From an uncultured Clostridia bacterium (lineage in GTDB: Bacteria > Bacillota > Clostridia > TANB77 > CAG-508), in NCBI GenBank assembly GCA_934130935.1, contig CAKOYQ010000008.1, positions 9,588-73,587 of the forward strand: a stretch of DNA of 64,000 bases, given 5' to 3'. This document shows, in pieces, positions 27,947 through 36,892 of this stretch (its first letter is position 1; the number at the start of each line of letters is the position of its first letter). The notes under the pieces were generated by a model. It ran no database searches, was not told where the DNA came from, and saw nothing but the letters and a program-made list of their open reading frames with translations. Made by a program: the position numbers and the translations under genes.

Positions 27947-29020
27947 TTAATTTTTTTCTATTATATCTCCGTCTATAACATTATACGAAAAATATTTTAA
28001 ATTTTCAAGTCTTAATTTTTCAGTACATGTTATTATAACTTGAATATCTTTTATATTATTTAAAAAGCTTTCTCTTCTTTTAGAATCTAACTCTGACATA
28101 AAATCATCTAATAATAATATTGGATATTCTCCAATATCATCATATATAACTTGTAATTCTGATAGTTTTAAAGATAGCATTGCTGTTCTATTTTGTCCTT
28201 GTGATCCAAAAGTTCCAACTTCCTTCTTATTTATATATATAATAAAATCATCTCTATGAACTCCTTTTGTTGTAAATCCTTTTATTATATCTAATTTTCT
28301 TCTCGATTTTAACTCATTTATAAAAGTTTGTCTAGTTATAGCATCAGAAATATATTTTATTTCTATATCTTCTCTTCCATTTGTTATATCTTTATGAATA
28401 TTTTTTATTTTATTTTTTATTTTTTCTAAAAATTCTTTTCTATATTCATATATTTTAATTCCATAATCAATTAATTTTTCATCCCAAATATCTAATAAAT
28501 TTTCATCTTTTTTTTCTGTTTTTATTTGTTTTAAATAATTATTCCTTTGTTCTAATGTTTTATTATATAATGATAATATATGCATATAATTTGGTCTTAA
28601 TTGACTTATCATAATATCTAAAAATTTTCTTCTATTTTGTGGTCCATCTTTTAAAATATTTATATCATCTGGAGTAAAAATTACTATATTTATATTTCCT
28701 AATAATTCACTTAATTTTTTTATTTTTATTCCATTTAAATAAACTTGTTTTTTTTCACCAATTTCTATTTTTATATTTCCTGTTCTATCACTTTTTTCAT
28801 AATTAATTTCTACTAATGTTTTTTCTTCATTAAATTTAATTAATTCTTTTTCTTTATTTGTTCTAAAAGATTTTCCAATACTACACAAAAATATTGATTC
28901 AATAATATTTGTTTTTCCTTGAGCATTTTCTCCAAAAAAAACATTAATATTTTCGTGTAACTTTATTTCTTTATTATTATAATTTCTAAAATTATTTAAT
29001 TTAATATTATTTATCCACAT
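27947..29020 (-). CDS. recF: DNA replication and repair protein RecF
   Basis: 357 aa from the ATG at 29020, which has GGAG 6 bp upstream; a 4-codon longer start at 29032 lacks a site. SMC-like ATPase: NNIKLNNFRNYNNKEIKL, Walker A FFGENAQGKTNIIESIFL, signature GSQGQNRTAMLSLKLSEL, Walker B YPILLLDDFMSELD, and D-loop. RecF loads RecA at ssDNA gaps with RecO and RecR. Usual dnaN-(yaaA)-recF-gyrB order, but no yaaA gene is present upstream. Confidence 0.95.
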   Translation of the reverse strand: MWINNIKLNNFRNYNNKEIKLHENINVFFGENAQGKTNIIESIFLCSIGKSFRTNKEKELIKFNEEKTLVEINYEKSDRTGNIKIEIGEKKQVYLNGIKIKKLSELLGNINIVIFTPDDINILKDGPQNRRKFLDIMISQLRPNYMHILSLYNKTLEQRNNYLKQIKTEKKDENLLDIWDEKLIDYGIKIYEYRKEFLEKIKNKIKNIHKDITNGREDIEIKYISDAITRQTFINELKSRRKLDIIKGFTTKGVHRDDFIIYINKKEVGTFGSQGQNRTAMLSLKLSELQVIYDDIGEYPILLLDDFMSELDSKRRESFLNNIKDIQVIITCTEKLRLENLKYFSYNVIDGDIIEKN

Positions 29021-29039
29021 ATTATTCTCCATTTGTGTA

Positions 29040-29470
29040 TAATTTTTTGTATTTTTTATTATTTTCTATTATTTTTTAATATAAAATTATATTACTAAAA
29101 AATAAAAACGTCTTATTTTTGATTTTCGTGCGTCGTTTTTTTTGCATTTTTTTATTTTTTTATATTTATTTTATTTTTTTTATTATTTTTTAATTAATTA
29201 AAATAAATTTTTTTATTTTTTTATTTAATTAATTATTTAATTTTTTTTATTTTTAAAAAATATTTTTTATTTTTCTTTTTTATTTTAAGTAAACTTTAGT
29301 AAACCTTTTTTTGTTTTATAAAATTTATTAAAATCTTTTTTATTCTATTTTATTCTTTTTTTTTTTATTTTATTCTAATTTATTTGTTTTTCATTTATTT
29401 TTTAGTTAATTTATTTTTAATTTATTTTATTTTTTGTTTTTTATATTATGTTTATTTTTTAAATAATAAA
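29040..29470. other. gene-free poly-T/A tract between recF and dnaN
   Basis: About 430 bp, nearly free of G and C and strongly T-rich on the plus strand (A-rich on the coding strand of the neighbours), with many TTTTTATTTTTT runs and TTAATTAATTAA. There is no ORF. In most Firmicutes yaaA occupies this slot. The tract might be a remnant, or an easily melted element near oriC. Confidence 0.6.
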
Positions 29471-29500
29471 TTTGGCCAGAAACATTCTCTGACCAAACCT
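29468..29500 (-). terminator. dnaN terminator
   Basis: On the minus strand GGTTTGGTCAGA and TCTGGCCAAA form a stem with one mismatch, followed by TTTATTATTT, directly after the dnaN stop. Confidence 0.65.
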
Positions 29501-30616
29501 TTATTCTTTTAATCTTATTGGTAAAATCATATAAACATAATCATTATTTTCTACAGATTTTACTAAACATGGGGAAATACTTGTTCCAAATTCAACAAAA
29601 ACCTCTTCATCATCTATTGCTTTTAAGCTATCTAAAAAATATTTTGGATTAAATCCTGCTTCTATATTTTTTCCTTCTGTTGAAACATACAATTCTTCTT
29701 TAGCTTCCCCTGTTTGATTTGTACAAGATATAGTCATTTTTCCAATATCTATAGAAACTTTTACAGGATATTTTTTCTCTTTTTCTATAGATGATGCTGA
29801 TATTAAGCTAATTCTTTCAAAACTATTTTGTAAATTACTTTTATTAACTTTTATTCTCGTTTCCCAACTATTTGGAATTACAGATTTATAATTTAAAAAT
29901 TCTCCATCTAATATACGAGTTACAACTTTACAATTTTCCATTTCAAATAATGCTTGATTTTTTGAAATTCCTATTTTTATATGTTCAAATGAATCTTGTA
30001 AAATTTTATTAATTTCACTCAATGCCTTCCCTGGTATTACTGCTTTAAAATCATTTACTTTAGTTTGTAAATAAATACTTCTTAGTGCTAATCTAAAACC
30101 ATCAACTGCAACAACATTTAGCTTATTGTTTTCCACTTCGAATAAACAACCTGTGAATATTGGTCTATTTTCTTCATTACTAACTGCAAATATAGTTCTT
30201 CTAATCATATTTTTTAACATATTTTGTTCTAAATCGATTGAATTTTCTACTTCTATCTTTGGTAATTCTGGAAATTCTTCTGGATTCATTGTAGTTAATT
30301 TGTATAGAGCTCCCTCACATTCAATTTCCAATAAGTTATTTTCGTTTAAGGTAATATAAATCTCTGTATCTGGTAATTTTCTTATTATTTCACTAAACAT
30401 TATTGCATTTACTACTGTACTTCCTTGTTCTTTTACTTCACATTCCATCACATATTCTATTCCGATTTCTAAGTCATAAGTTGTTAATTTTATTTCATTA
30501 TCATTAGTTTGAATAAGTATTCCTTCTAGTATTGGCATTGTTGTTTTAGATGCAACACCTTTAACTACGGAATTTAATGCTTTAAGGATATTATCCTTAT
30601 AACAAACAATTTTCAT
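29501..30616 (-). CDS. dnaN: DNA polymerase III beta subunit (sliding clamp)
   Basis: 371 aa, typical. Three clamp repeats: KIVCYKDNILKALNSVVKGVASKTTMPILEGILI, then VSNEENRPIFTGCLFEVENNKLNVVAVDGFRLAL, then VSIDIGKMTISCTNQTGEAKEEL and FNPKYFLDSLKAI, ending in YVYMILPIRLKE, which matches the hydrophobic-pocket C-terminus. It keeps polymerase on DNA. ATG preceded by AAAGGAGAG. Directly downstream of oriC. Confidence 0.97.
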   Translation of the reverse strand: MKIVCYKDNILKALNSVVKGVASKTTMPILEGILIQTNDNEIKLTTYDLEIGIEYVMECEVKEQGSTVVNAIMFSEIIRKLPDTEIYITLNENNLLEIECEGALYKLTTMNPEEFPELPKIEVENSIDLEQNMLKNMIRRTIFAVSNEENRPIFTGCLFEVENNKLNVVAVDGFRLALRSIYLQTKVNDFKAVIPGKALSEINKILQDSFEHIKIGISKNQALFEMENCKVVTRILDGEFLNYKSVIPNSWETRIKVNKSNLQNSFERISLISASSIEKEKKYPVKVSIDIGKMTISCTNQTGEAKEELYVSTEGKNIEAGFNPKYFLDSLKAIDDEEVFVEFGTSISPCLVKSVENNDYVYMILPIRLKE

Positions 30617-30639
30617 TTTGAATCTCTCCTTTATTAATT

Positions 30640-30870
30640 ATTAAATATAATATAAATATTATTAGTAGTAATAGTATTAGGTGCTGTGGATAATGTGGAA
30701 AACTATGTGGAAACATTTTATCCCTAAGAAAAATTTGTGTGAATAACTTGGTGGATAACTTACAATTTTGTCCACATGAAAAATTTTTAAATGTGGATAG
30801 ATAAGTTTTAAACAGTTTATCAACACACTTTCAACAACTGGGTGTGGATATCCAAGCTATTGCTCCCGTA
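30640..30870. other. oriC: oriC part 1: DnaA-box cluster between dnaA and dnaN
   Basis: DnaA-box-like 9-mers: TGTGGATAA 30685, TGTGAATAA 30738, GGTGGATAA 30750, TGTGGATAG 30792, TTATCAACA 30817 and TGTGGATAT 30843, besides several TGTGGAAA half sites. All lie in the 334-bp gap between dnaA and dnaN. The clustering and gene context identify this as a chromosomal origin segment. Confidence 0.85.
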
Positions 30871-30950
30871 AGTAAAGATAACTTTTTTTTAACCAAACAG
30901 TTGTCCTTATGAACAAAATTTCTAAAATAGCAACTAAACTATTTATTTAT

Positions 30951-32306
30951 CTATTGTTCACCATTTATAATTATGTTTTTCACACTTTCCACAATTAACT
31001 TTGTATTGTTTTTATCTTTTATTTCTTTTTCAATTTTTTTACAAGCATGCATTACAGTTGAATGATCTCTATTACCAAAGTCCTCTCCTATCTTAGGATA
31101 AGACATATTTGCTACTTCTCTGCAAAGATACATTGCAATTTGTCTTGGAAAAGCAATTTCATTTGAACGTTTGTTACTTGATAAATCATCTTTATTAATA
31201 TTAAAGTATTTTGCAACAGTTTCTTTCACAAATTCTGATGAAAGAACTTTTTCACTTGCTGCTTTAAACTCATTTATAGTATTTTCTGCTAATTCTATTG
31301 TTATTGGAGTATGTGTTAGAGATGCTGTAGCTATAATTTTATTAAATACACCTTCTAATTCTCTAATATTTGAATCAATTTTATTAGCTATACTTGATAA
31401 TATGTTGTCATCTACAAGAATTTTTTCTTCTTGAGCTTTTTTTCGTAATATTGCTAAACGAGTTTCATAGTCTGGACAAGAAATATCTGCTAATAATCCC
31501 CATTCGAATCTTGATTTTAGTCTATCTTCGAGAAACTGTATTTCTCTTGGTGGTTTATCACTTGAAATGATAATTTGTTTTTTGTCTTCATACAAAGCAT
31601 TAAATGTGTGGAAAAATTCTTCTTGAACTCTTTCCTTTCCTGCAATGAATTGAATATCGTCAATTAATAGAACATCTATTGTTCTATATTTATTTCTAAA
31701 TACTTCATTTTTATTATCTTTAATAGCATTTATTAATTGATTAGTAAACTTTTCTGAGGTTACATATAGAATTTTTGCAGCTCTATTGTTTTGCAAAATT
31801 CTGTTCCCTATTGCTTGCATTAAATGAGTTTTTCCTAGTCCTACACCACCATATAAAAATAATGGATTGTAAGATTCACCAGGTTTGTCACCTACTGCTA
31901 TAGCTGCAGCATGTGCAAAACGGTTGTTGTTTCCAACAACAAATGTGTCAAAAGTATATTTTGGATTAAGAGTTCTATTTGAAGTTTCAATTTCTGGTTC
32001 TTGAGAATATTGATTGTTTGAAACTATAACTCCTTCACTTTCGCCACTTTTTCCATCTTCATAGGCAAATACAGAAACGGTCCAATCTTTATTTGTAATA
32101 AATTTGAAAGTATTAAGAACTAGATCAGCATAGCGAGTTTCTAACATTTCTTTCGCATAAGGTGAACTAGCTTTTAAGACGATTTTGTTGTTAGTCATCT
32201 CAGTGATTGTCATAGGACTAAACCAAGTTTCATAAGCAATTTGAGTTACTTCTTCTTTTAGCAGTTCTTTTGCTTGATTTAATAGTTCGTCTTTTTCAAT
32301 TTGCAT
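30951..32306 (-). CDS. dnaA: chromosomal replication initiator DnaA
   Basis: 451 aa from the ATG at 32306 with AAAGGATG upstream; the frame runs 38 codons further upstream through DnaA boxes and has no ribosome site there. Domain I ELLNQAKELLKEEVTQIAYETWF; AAA+ domain III with Walker A FLYGGVGLGKTHLMQAIG, Walker B DVLLIDDIQFIAGKE, sensor SSDKPPREI and the DRLKSRFEWGLLADI box VII; domain IV CREVANMSYPKIGEDFGNRDHSTVMHACKKIE, the DnaA-box-reading signature. It starts replication at the flanking boxes and probably autoregulates. Confidence 0.97.
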   Translation of the reverse strand: MQIEKDELLNQAKELLKEEVTQIAYETWFSPMTITEMTNNKIVLKASSPYAKEMLETRYADLVLNTFKFITNKDWTVSVFAYEDGKSGESEGVIVSNNQYSQEPEIETSNRTLNPKYTFDTFVVGNNNRFAHAAAIAVGDKPGESYNPLFLYGGVGLGKTHLMQAIGNRILQNNRAAKILYVTSEKFTNQLINAIKDNKNEVFRNKYRTIDVLLIDDIQFIAGKERVQEEFFHTFNALYEDKKQIIISSDKPPREIQFLEDRLKSRFEWGLLADISCPDYETRLAILRKKAQEEKILVDDNILSSIANKIDSNIRELEGVFNKIIATASLTHTPITIELAENTINEFKAASEKVLSSEFVKETVAKYFNINKDDLSSNKRSNEIAFPRQIAMYLCREVANMSYPKIGEDFGNRDHSTVMHACKKIEKEIKDKNNTKLIVESVKNIIINGEQ

Positions 32307-32335
32307 ATTAAAACATCCTTTCAAATAAAAAAATA

Positions 32336-32560
32336 TAAAGTTATCCACAAAGTTTTCCACAGATGTGGATAACTTTGTAATAATAATGTAATAAACAAGG
32401 AATTTTCTACGAACAGACATTTTTAAACAGTGTTTTTTATAAATCCCCTATCTTTTCTTTTTCAGTATAATATCAAAATTTTACACAATAAGTCAAGATG
32501 TTTGTGGATAAATTAAAAAAAACTGTGGATAATTATGAAAAATCTTGTGGAAAACTATAG
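32336..32560. other. oriC: oriC part 2: DnaA boxes upstream of dnaA
   Basis: TTATCCACA 32341, TGTGGATAA 32364, TGTGGATAA 32503 and TGTGGATAA 32524, plus TGTGGAAAA near 32545. Two clusters on either side of dnaA give the bipartite origin layout known from Bacillus and relatives. The dnaA promoter must lie in the same stretch. Confidence 0.8.
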
Positions 32561-32678
32561 TTTTATGACAAAATTATTACAAAAAAATAAAATTTTAATT
32601 TTTTATATAATAATTTTTTTCAAAAAGCAATAGAGGAAATTATAGAAATTAAAAAAATTTAAATTTTATTAAAAAGTA

Positions 32679-32708
32679 TTGACAAATGCGAGAAATATGA
32701 TGTATAAT
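32679..32708 (+). promoter_or_regulatory. rpmH promoter
   Basis: Perfect TTGACA (32679) and TATAAT (32703) hexamers 18 bp apart, about 80 bp upstream of the L34 start codon. Confidence 0.8.
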
Positions 32709-32786
32709 CGATATACTTGTTATTTTGTAACAATTTTCCGAAATGGAATTAATATATAACTAAAACAGTAGGAGGTGCGATTATTA

Positions 32787-32921
32787 ATGAAAAGAACATT
32801 CCAACCAAAAAATAGACAAAGAAAAAAGGAACATGGATTTATGAAAAGAATGTCAACAAAAGCAGGAAGAAATGTATTAAAAGCAAGAAGAGCAAAAGGA
32901 AGAAAGAAAATCTGTGCTTAG
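32787..32921 (+). CDS. rpmH: 50S ribosomal protein L34
   Basis: 44 aa: MKRTFQPKNRQRKKEHGFM at the start, then KAGRNVLKARRAKGRKK, ending ICA. This is the invariant L34 pattern, a highly basic rRNA-binding protein of the large subunit near the exit tunnel. AGGAGGTG ribosome site 9 bp before the ATG. It begins the classical rpmH-rnpA-yidD-yidC-jag-mnmE-mnmG-rsmG-parAB order, on the opposite arm to dnaA. Confidence 0.97.
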   Translation: MKRTFQPKNRQRKKEHGFMKRMSTKAGRNVLKARRAKGRKKICA

Positions 32922-32926
32922 CAACA

Positions 32927-32957
32927 AACTAAAGGTCTAGGCCTTTAGTTGTTTTCT
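32927..32957 (+). terminator. attenuator/terminator after rpmH
   Basis: AACTAAAGG and CCTTTAGTT pair around a 6-nt loop and are followed by GTTTTCTTCTTCTT. It probably makes rpmH mRNA more abundant than the downstream rnpA message. Confidence 0.7.
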
Positions 32958-32993
32958 TCTTCTTAGTAAAGCTCTTATTTTAGGGAGTAGAAA

Positions 32994-33350
32994 ATGAAGA
33001 AAACAAAAATGCTAAAAAAGAATTATGAGTTTAAAACAGTATTGTCAAAAGGAAAATTTTTTATTGGGAAAGAAATAGGAATTTGTATTTTAAAAAACAA
33101 TAGAAAAAGGAATTTTTTAGGAATTGCTATAGGTACAAAAAATGGAAAAGCTTTCCAGAGAAATAAAGCTAAAAGATTAATAAGAGAATGTTATACAAGG
33201 CTAGAAGAACAGTTAGTTGAAGGAAATAATATTGTAATATTAATGAATAAGAAATTTTGCATAGACAATATACAATTTTCAGAGATATTTAATGACATGA
33301 AAAATATATTTGAAGAGGCAAAAATTTTAAACAAAGAAGATGAAATATGA
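32994..33350 (+). CDS. rnpA: ribonuclease P protein component
   Basis: 118 aa. MLKKNYEFKTVLSKGKFF N-terminus, IGICILKNNRKRNFLGIAIG strand, and the RNR signature region KAFQRNKAKRLIRECYTRLE. Binds the P RNA and precursor-tRNA leader. The stop overlaps the yidD ATG by 4 bp (ATGA), so translation is coupled. Confidence 0.95.
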   Translation: MKKTKMLKKNYEFKTVLSKGKFFIGKEIGICILKNNRKRNFLGIAIGTKNGKAFQRNKAKRLIRECYTRLEEQLVEGNNIVILMNKKFCIDNIQFSEIFNDMKNIFEEAKILNKEDEI

Positions 33351-33565
33351 AAAAAATATGTATATATTTAATTGAATGGTATCAAAAGAATATTTCAAAA
33401 TTTTTAGAAAGCAAAAATATAAAATGCAAATATTATCCTACATGTTCAGAATACACAAAACAAGCCATAAAAAAATATGGAGTATTAAAAGGATGTGGAT
33501 TGGGAACTGTAAGAATTTTAAAATGTAATCCTTTTTCTAAAGGAGGATATGACCCATTAAAATAG
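33347..33565 (+). CDS. yidD: membrane protein insertion efficiency factor YidD
   Basis: 72 aa. YQKNISKFLESKNIKCKYYPTCSEYTKQAIKKYG carries the conserved KYYPTCSEY motif; LGTVRILKCNPFSKGGYDPLK is the typical ending. YidD helps YidC-dependent membrane insertion. Starts in an ATGA overlap with rnpA and ends 14 bp before yidC. Confidence 0.95.
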   Translation: MKKICIYLIEWYQKNISKFLESKNIKCKYYPTCSEYTKQAIKKYGVLKGCGLGTVRILKCNPFSKGGYDPLK

Positions 33566-33579
33566 AAGGGGGAAGTTGA

Positions 33580-34560
33580 ATGATAGCATTTTTTGCCAAT
33601 TTATTTGGATATGTATTAAATTTTATATATAATGTTGTTAAAAATTATGGTGTTGCAATTATAATTTTTTCAATATTAGTGAAGGTATTAATGATTCCAA
33701 TTTCACTTAAACAGCAGAAAACAATGAAAAAATCAGCAAAAATACAAGCAAAAATGAAGGAAATACAATTCAAATATAAAAATAATCCTGAACAACTAAA
33801 TCAAGCTACAATGGAGTTATATAAATCAGAAAATATGAGTCCATTTAGTGGATGTTTTAGTGCTATTGTACAAATAGTTTTGCTATTTGCGGTATTTTAT
33901 TTAGTACGTTCACCTCTTACGTATATGAAAAAAATAGATGAGAATGTAATAAATAAATATTCAAAAATAATTCATGAAAATGATTTAAGTACAAATAGTG
34001 CATATCCACAAATAGAAATACTTAGAGAATTGGACAATGTTAAAGAATTAAAAAATAAAAAAACACCAGTAGAGGCAAATGAAGGCAATGAAAGTTCAGA
34101 AGAACAACAACAGGTAGATGAAAAAATAAAAGATTTATCAGAAATAAATGATGAAGAATTAAATAATTTATATATAAATATGGACTTTTTAGGACTTAAT
34201 TTAGCTCAAGTACCAACAAAAAGCTCAGATTGGAAGGCATATATAATTCCAATATTATATGTAATAACAGCTGTAATTTCGTTAAGAGTTGCAAATTCAA
34301 CTCAATTAAAAGATAAAAAGGTATCAAAAGAAGAGCAGGAAGAAAATAAAGACGAAAAGGCTTTAACAAAGCCAGAAGATGATTTTGATCCAATGGCTCA
34401 AATGAATAAAAATATGAATATGATGTTTCCAGTTATGTACCTAGCCGTAGCACTTATAGCACCTTTAGGACTAGCATTATATTGGTTAATGAATAGTTTA
34501 TTAATGATTATAGAAAAATTAATTTTAAATAAGCTTTTAAAAGACGAGGAGGAAAATTAA
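33580..34560 (+). CDS. yidC: membrane insertase YidC/SpoIIIJ/Oxa1 family
   Basis: 326 aa. Five-helix Oxa1 core: helix near 20-40 (YGVAIIIFSILVKVLMIPIS, containing the conserved region before KQQKTMKKSAKIQAKMKEIQ), helices at about 88-108, 213-232, 275-295 and 298-315. There is a hydrophilic, Glu-rich insertion around residues 150-200 and a second charged loop KDKKVSKEEQEENKDEK; both are longer than usual. No lipobox is evident. It inserts and folds membrane proteins. GGGGGAAG ribosome site. Confidence 0.93.
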   Translation: MIAFFANLFGYVLNFIYNVVKNYGVAIIIFSILVKVLMIPISLKQQKTMKKSAKIQAKMKEIQFKYKNNPEQLNQATMELYKSENMSPFSGCFSAIVQIVLLFAVFYLVRSPLTYMKKIDENVINKYSKIIHENDLSTNSAYPQIEILRELDNVKELKNKKTPVEANEGNESSEEQQQVDEKIKDLSEINDEELNNLYINMDFLGLNLAQVPTKSSDWKAYIIPILYVITAVISLRVANSTQLKDKKVSKEEQEENKDEKALTKPEDDFDPMAQMNKNMNMMFPVMYLAVALIAPLGLALYWLMNSLLMIIEKLILNKLLKDEEEN

Positions 34561-34561
34561 G

Positions 34562-35233
34562 ATGGCAAAAAGTATAATTTCAGAAGGAAAAACAACAGCA
34601 GAAGCTATAGAGAAAGGGCTAAAAGCAATCGGTTTGCCAAAAGAATTAGTTGATATTAAAGTAATAGAAGAAAATAAAAAAAGTTTTTTTGACATATTAG
34701 CTCCAAAAGTTGTAAAAGTAGAATTAAAAGAAAAGGAAGCAAAAAAACCTGAGGAATTTGAGATAGAAACAACAGAGGAAGAACTTGAGACATCAAAAAA
34801 TAAATTAGAAAAGTTTTTAGAAGAGTTTGTACAAAAATTAAATAATGAAGCAACTTATAAAGTTGAAATTAAAGAAAAATGTTTATATGTAACAATCAAT
34901 GGTAAAAATATGGGAAACCTTATAGGATATAGGGGAGAAGCATTATATGCTTTAGAAAATATTTTAAAAGCAATGGCTAACCAAAATTCAGAAAATAGAG
35001 TAATTGTTAGATTAGACATAGAAAATTATAAAGAAAAAAGAATAAAAACATTGCAAGAATTTGCCAGCAAAAAAGCAAAAATTGTTGAAAAAACTGGAAA
35101 GATGATAACACTAGAACCTATGCAGGCGTATGAAAGAAAAGTAATTCATAGTTTTTTACAAGATAATCCAAATGTAGAGACTAGAAGTATAGGACAAGAT
35201 CCAAGAAGAAGAATTGTAATTTCAAAAAAATAA
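34562..35233 (+). CDS. jag: RNA-binding protein Jag/KhpB (Jag-N, KH, R3H)
   Basis: 223 aa. Jag-N domain ISEGKTTAEAIEKGLKAIG...SFFDILAPK (1-55), acidic linker, KH-like domain (NGKNMGNLIGYRGEALYALENIL) and R3H domain (LEPMQAYERKVIHSFLQDNPNVETRSIG). It binds RNA and affects cell division and wall growth in other Firmicutes. The gap to yidC is 1 bp, so the two are cotranslated. Confidence 0.93.
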   Translation: MAKSIISEGKTTAEAIEKGLKAIGLPKELVDIKVIEENKKSFFDILAPKVVKVELKEKEAKKPEEFEIETTEEELETSKNKLEKFLEEFVQKLNNEATYKVEIKEKCLYVTINGKNMGNLIGYRGEALYALENILKAMANQNSENRVIVRLDIENYKEKRIKTLQEFASKKAKIVEKTGKMITLEPMQAYERKVIHSFLQDNPNVETRSIGQDPRRRIVISKK

Positions 35234-35242
35234 TAAAAATCA

Positions 35243-35313
35243 GAAGTCAAAGTTCAGATTTTAATCATGCATAAGATAAATGCATAAGATTAATTTAACT
35301 TTGGCTTTTTATT
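35243..35313 (+). terminator. possible attenuator between jag and mnmE
   Basis: AGTCAAAGTT near 35245 pairs with AACTTTGGCT near 35297 (one G-U), enclosing a direct ATGCATAAGAT repeat, and is followed by TTTTTATTATAT. The long loop lowers confidence. Confidence 0.5.
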
Positions 35314-35333
35314 ATATAAAAAGGAGGAAAATC

Positions 35334-36704
35334 ATGAGTACAATAGTATCAATATCTACAGCACCAGGTATTGGAGGTATAGGAATAATAAGAATGAGTG
35401 GAGAAAAAACATTTGAAATATTAGGAAAAATATTCAAGGCAAAAATACCAAAAAAAATAGAAGAAATAGATGGGTATACCATGAAATATGGGCATATTGT
35501 AGAAGATGATGAAATAATTGATGAGGTTTTAGTATCTTTTTTTAAATCGCCCAAAAGCTATACAACAGAAGATATGTGCGAAATTAATTCGCATGGGGGA
35601 AATGTAGTAGTTAAGAGAATTCTTGAATTATGTCTTAAGTATGGTGCAAATTTAGCGGAACCAGGAGGATTTACAAAAAGAGCATTTTTGAATGGGAGAA
35701 TAGATTTAACACAAGCAGAGTCTGTTGTAGATATAATAAATGCAAAGTCAGATAAAGAGGCTAGAAGTGGAATAAAGCAACTGGAGGGATATTTATCAAA
35801 AGAAATAAAAAATATAAAAAAAGAAATATTAGATGTTCTTGTAAATATAGAAGTAACAATAGATTATCCTGAATATGATACTCCAGAAGTTCAAGAAAAC
35901 GAATTAAGGAAAATGCTTGATAGCGTAGGAGGTAAGCTAGAAAAATTAGAAAAGTCTTTTGATAATGGAAAAATAATAAAAGAAGGAATAAAGACTACAA
36001 TTATTGGAAAGCCAAATGCAGGAAAATCTTCACTTTTAAATGCTATATTAAAGGAAGATAGAGCGATCGTAACTGATATTGCAGGAACCACAAGAGATAC
36101 AATAGAGGAGTATGTAACAGTTAATGGGGTTCCTTTAAAATTAGTGGATACTGCTGGAATAAGAAAGGCATCTGATGAGGTTGAAAAAATTGGAGTAGCG
36201 AAATCTTTAAAACAAGCGGAAGAATCTGATTTAATTATTGCAATTTTTGACAGTTCAATGCAATTAACAGAAGAGGATATAGAGATTTTGGATTTAATAA
36301 AAAATAAAAAATCAATTATTTTATTAAATAAATCAGATTTAAATTCGAAAATTTCTGAAAAAGATGAAAGATTTACATCTATTACTCCAAATATAATTAA
36401 GATTTCTGCATTAAATAAAACAGGAATAGATTTATTATACCAAAAAATTGCAGATATGTTTAATTTAAATGAGATTAATTTGGAAAATGAAATATTAATT
36501 ACAAATATACGTCACAAGAATATAATTTCAAAAGCCATAGAAAATGTTAGAAAGGCCATAGAGGCATTAAATATGAATATGCCTATTGATATTATTACTA
36601 TTTATATAAAAGACATTTTAGAGGATTTAGGAGAGATTACAGGAGAGGTTGTAACTGAAGATATAATTAATGAAATTTTTTCTAAATTTTGTTTAGGAAA
36701 ATAA
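35334..36704 (+). CDS. mnmE: tRNA modification GTPase MnmE
   Basis: 456 aa from the ATG at 35334 with AAAGGAGG 7 bp upstream; an 18-codon longer frame has no such site. N-terminal TIVSISTAPGIGGIGIIRMSG folate-binding domain; G domain with GKPNAGKSSLLNAIL (G1), GTTRDTIEEY (G2), DTAGIR (G3) and NKSDL (G4). C-terminal ITGEVVTEDIINEIFSKFCLGK ends in the catalytic Cys-containing CxGK. With MnmG it makes cmnm5U34 in tRNAs. Confidence 0.96.
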   Translation: MSTIVSISTAPGIGGIGIIRMSGEKTFEILGKIFKAKIPKKIEEIDGYTMKYGHIVEDDEIIDEVLVSFFKSPKSYTTEDMCEINSHGGNVVVKRILELCLKYGANLAEPGGFTKRAFLNGRIDLTQAESVVDIINAKSDKEARSGIKQLEGYLSKEIKNIKKEILDVLVNIEVTIDYPEYDTPEVQENELRKMLDSVGGKLEKLEKSFDNGKIIKEGIKTTIIGKPNAGKSSLLNAILKEDRAIVTDIAGTTRDTIEEYVTVNGVPLKLVDTAGIRKASDEVEKIGVAKSLKQAEESDLIIAIFDSSMQLTEEDIEILDLIKNKKSIILLNKSDLNSKISEKDERFTSITPNIIKISALNKTGIDLLYQKIADMFNLNEINLENEILITNIRHKNIISKAIENVRKAIEALNMNMPIDIITIYIKDILEDLGEITGEVVTEDIINEIFSKFCLGK

Positions 36705-36892
36705 TTTGAAAAAACTAATAATAAAAAATATTATAGAGCCATCAGAATCAAAAATCAGACGTTTTGAAATAAAAAACGGATAGTTTGTTGCAAAAAAACA
36801 AAAATACAAATATGACGATTTTGAAAACAAATAGACATATATGATGAAAAATAAAAATTAAAATAAGAAATAATAAGAAGGGAATGAAAAAA

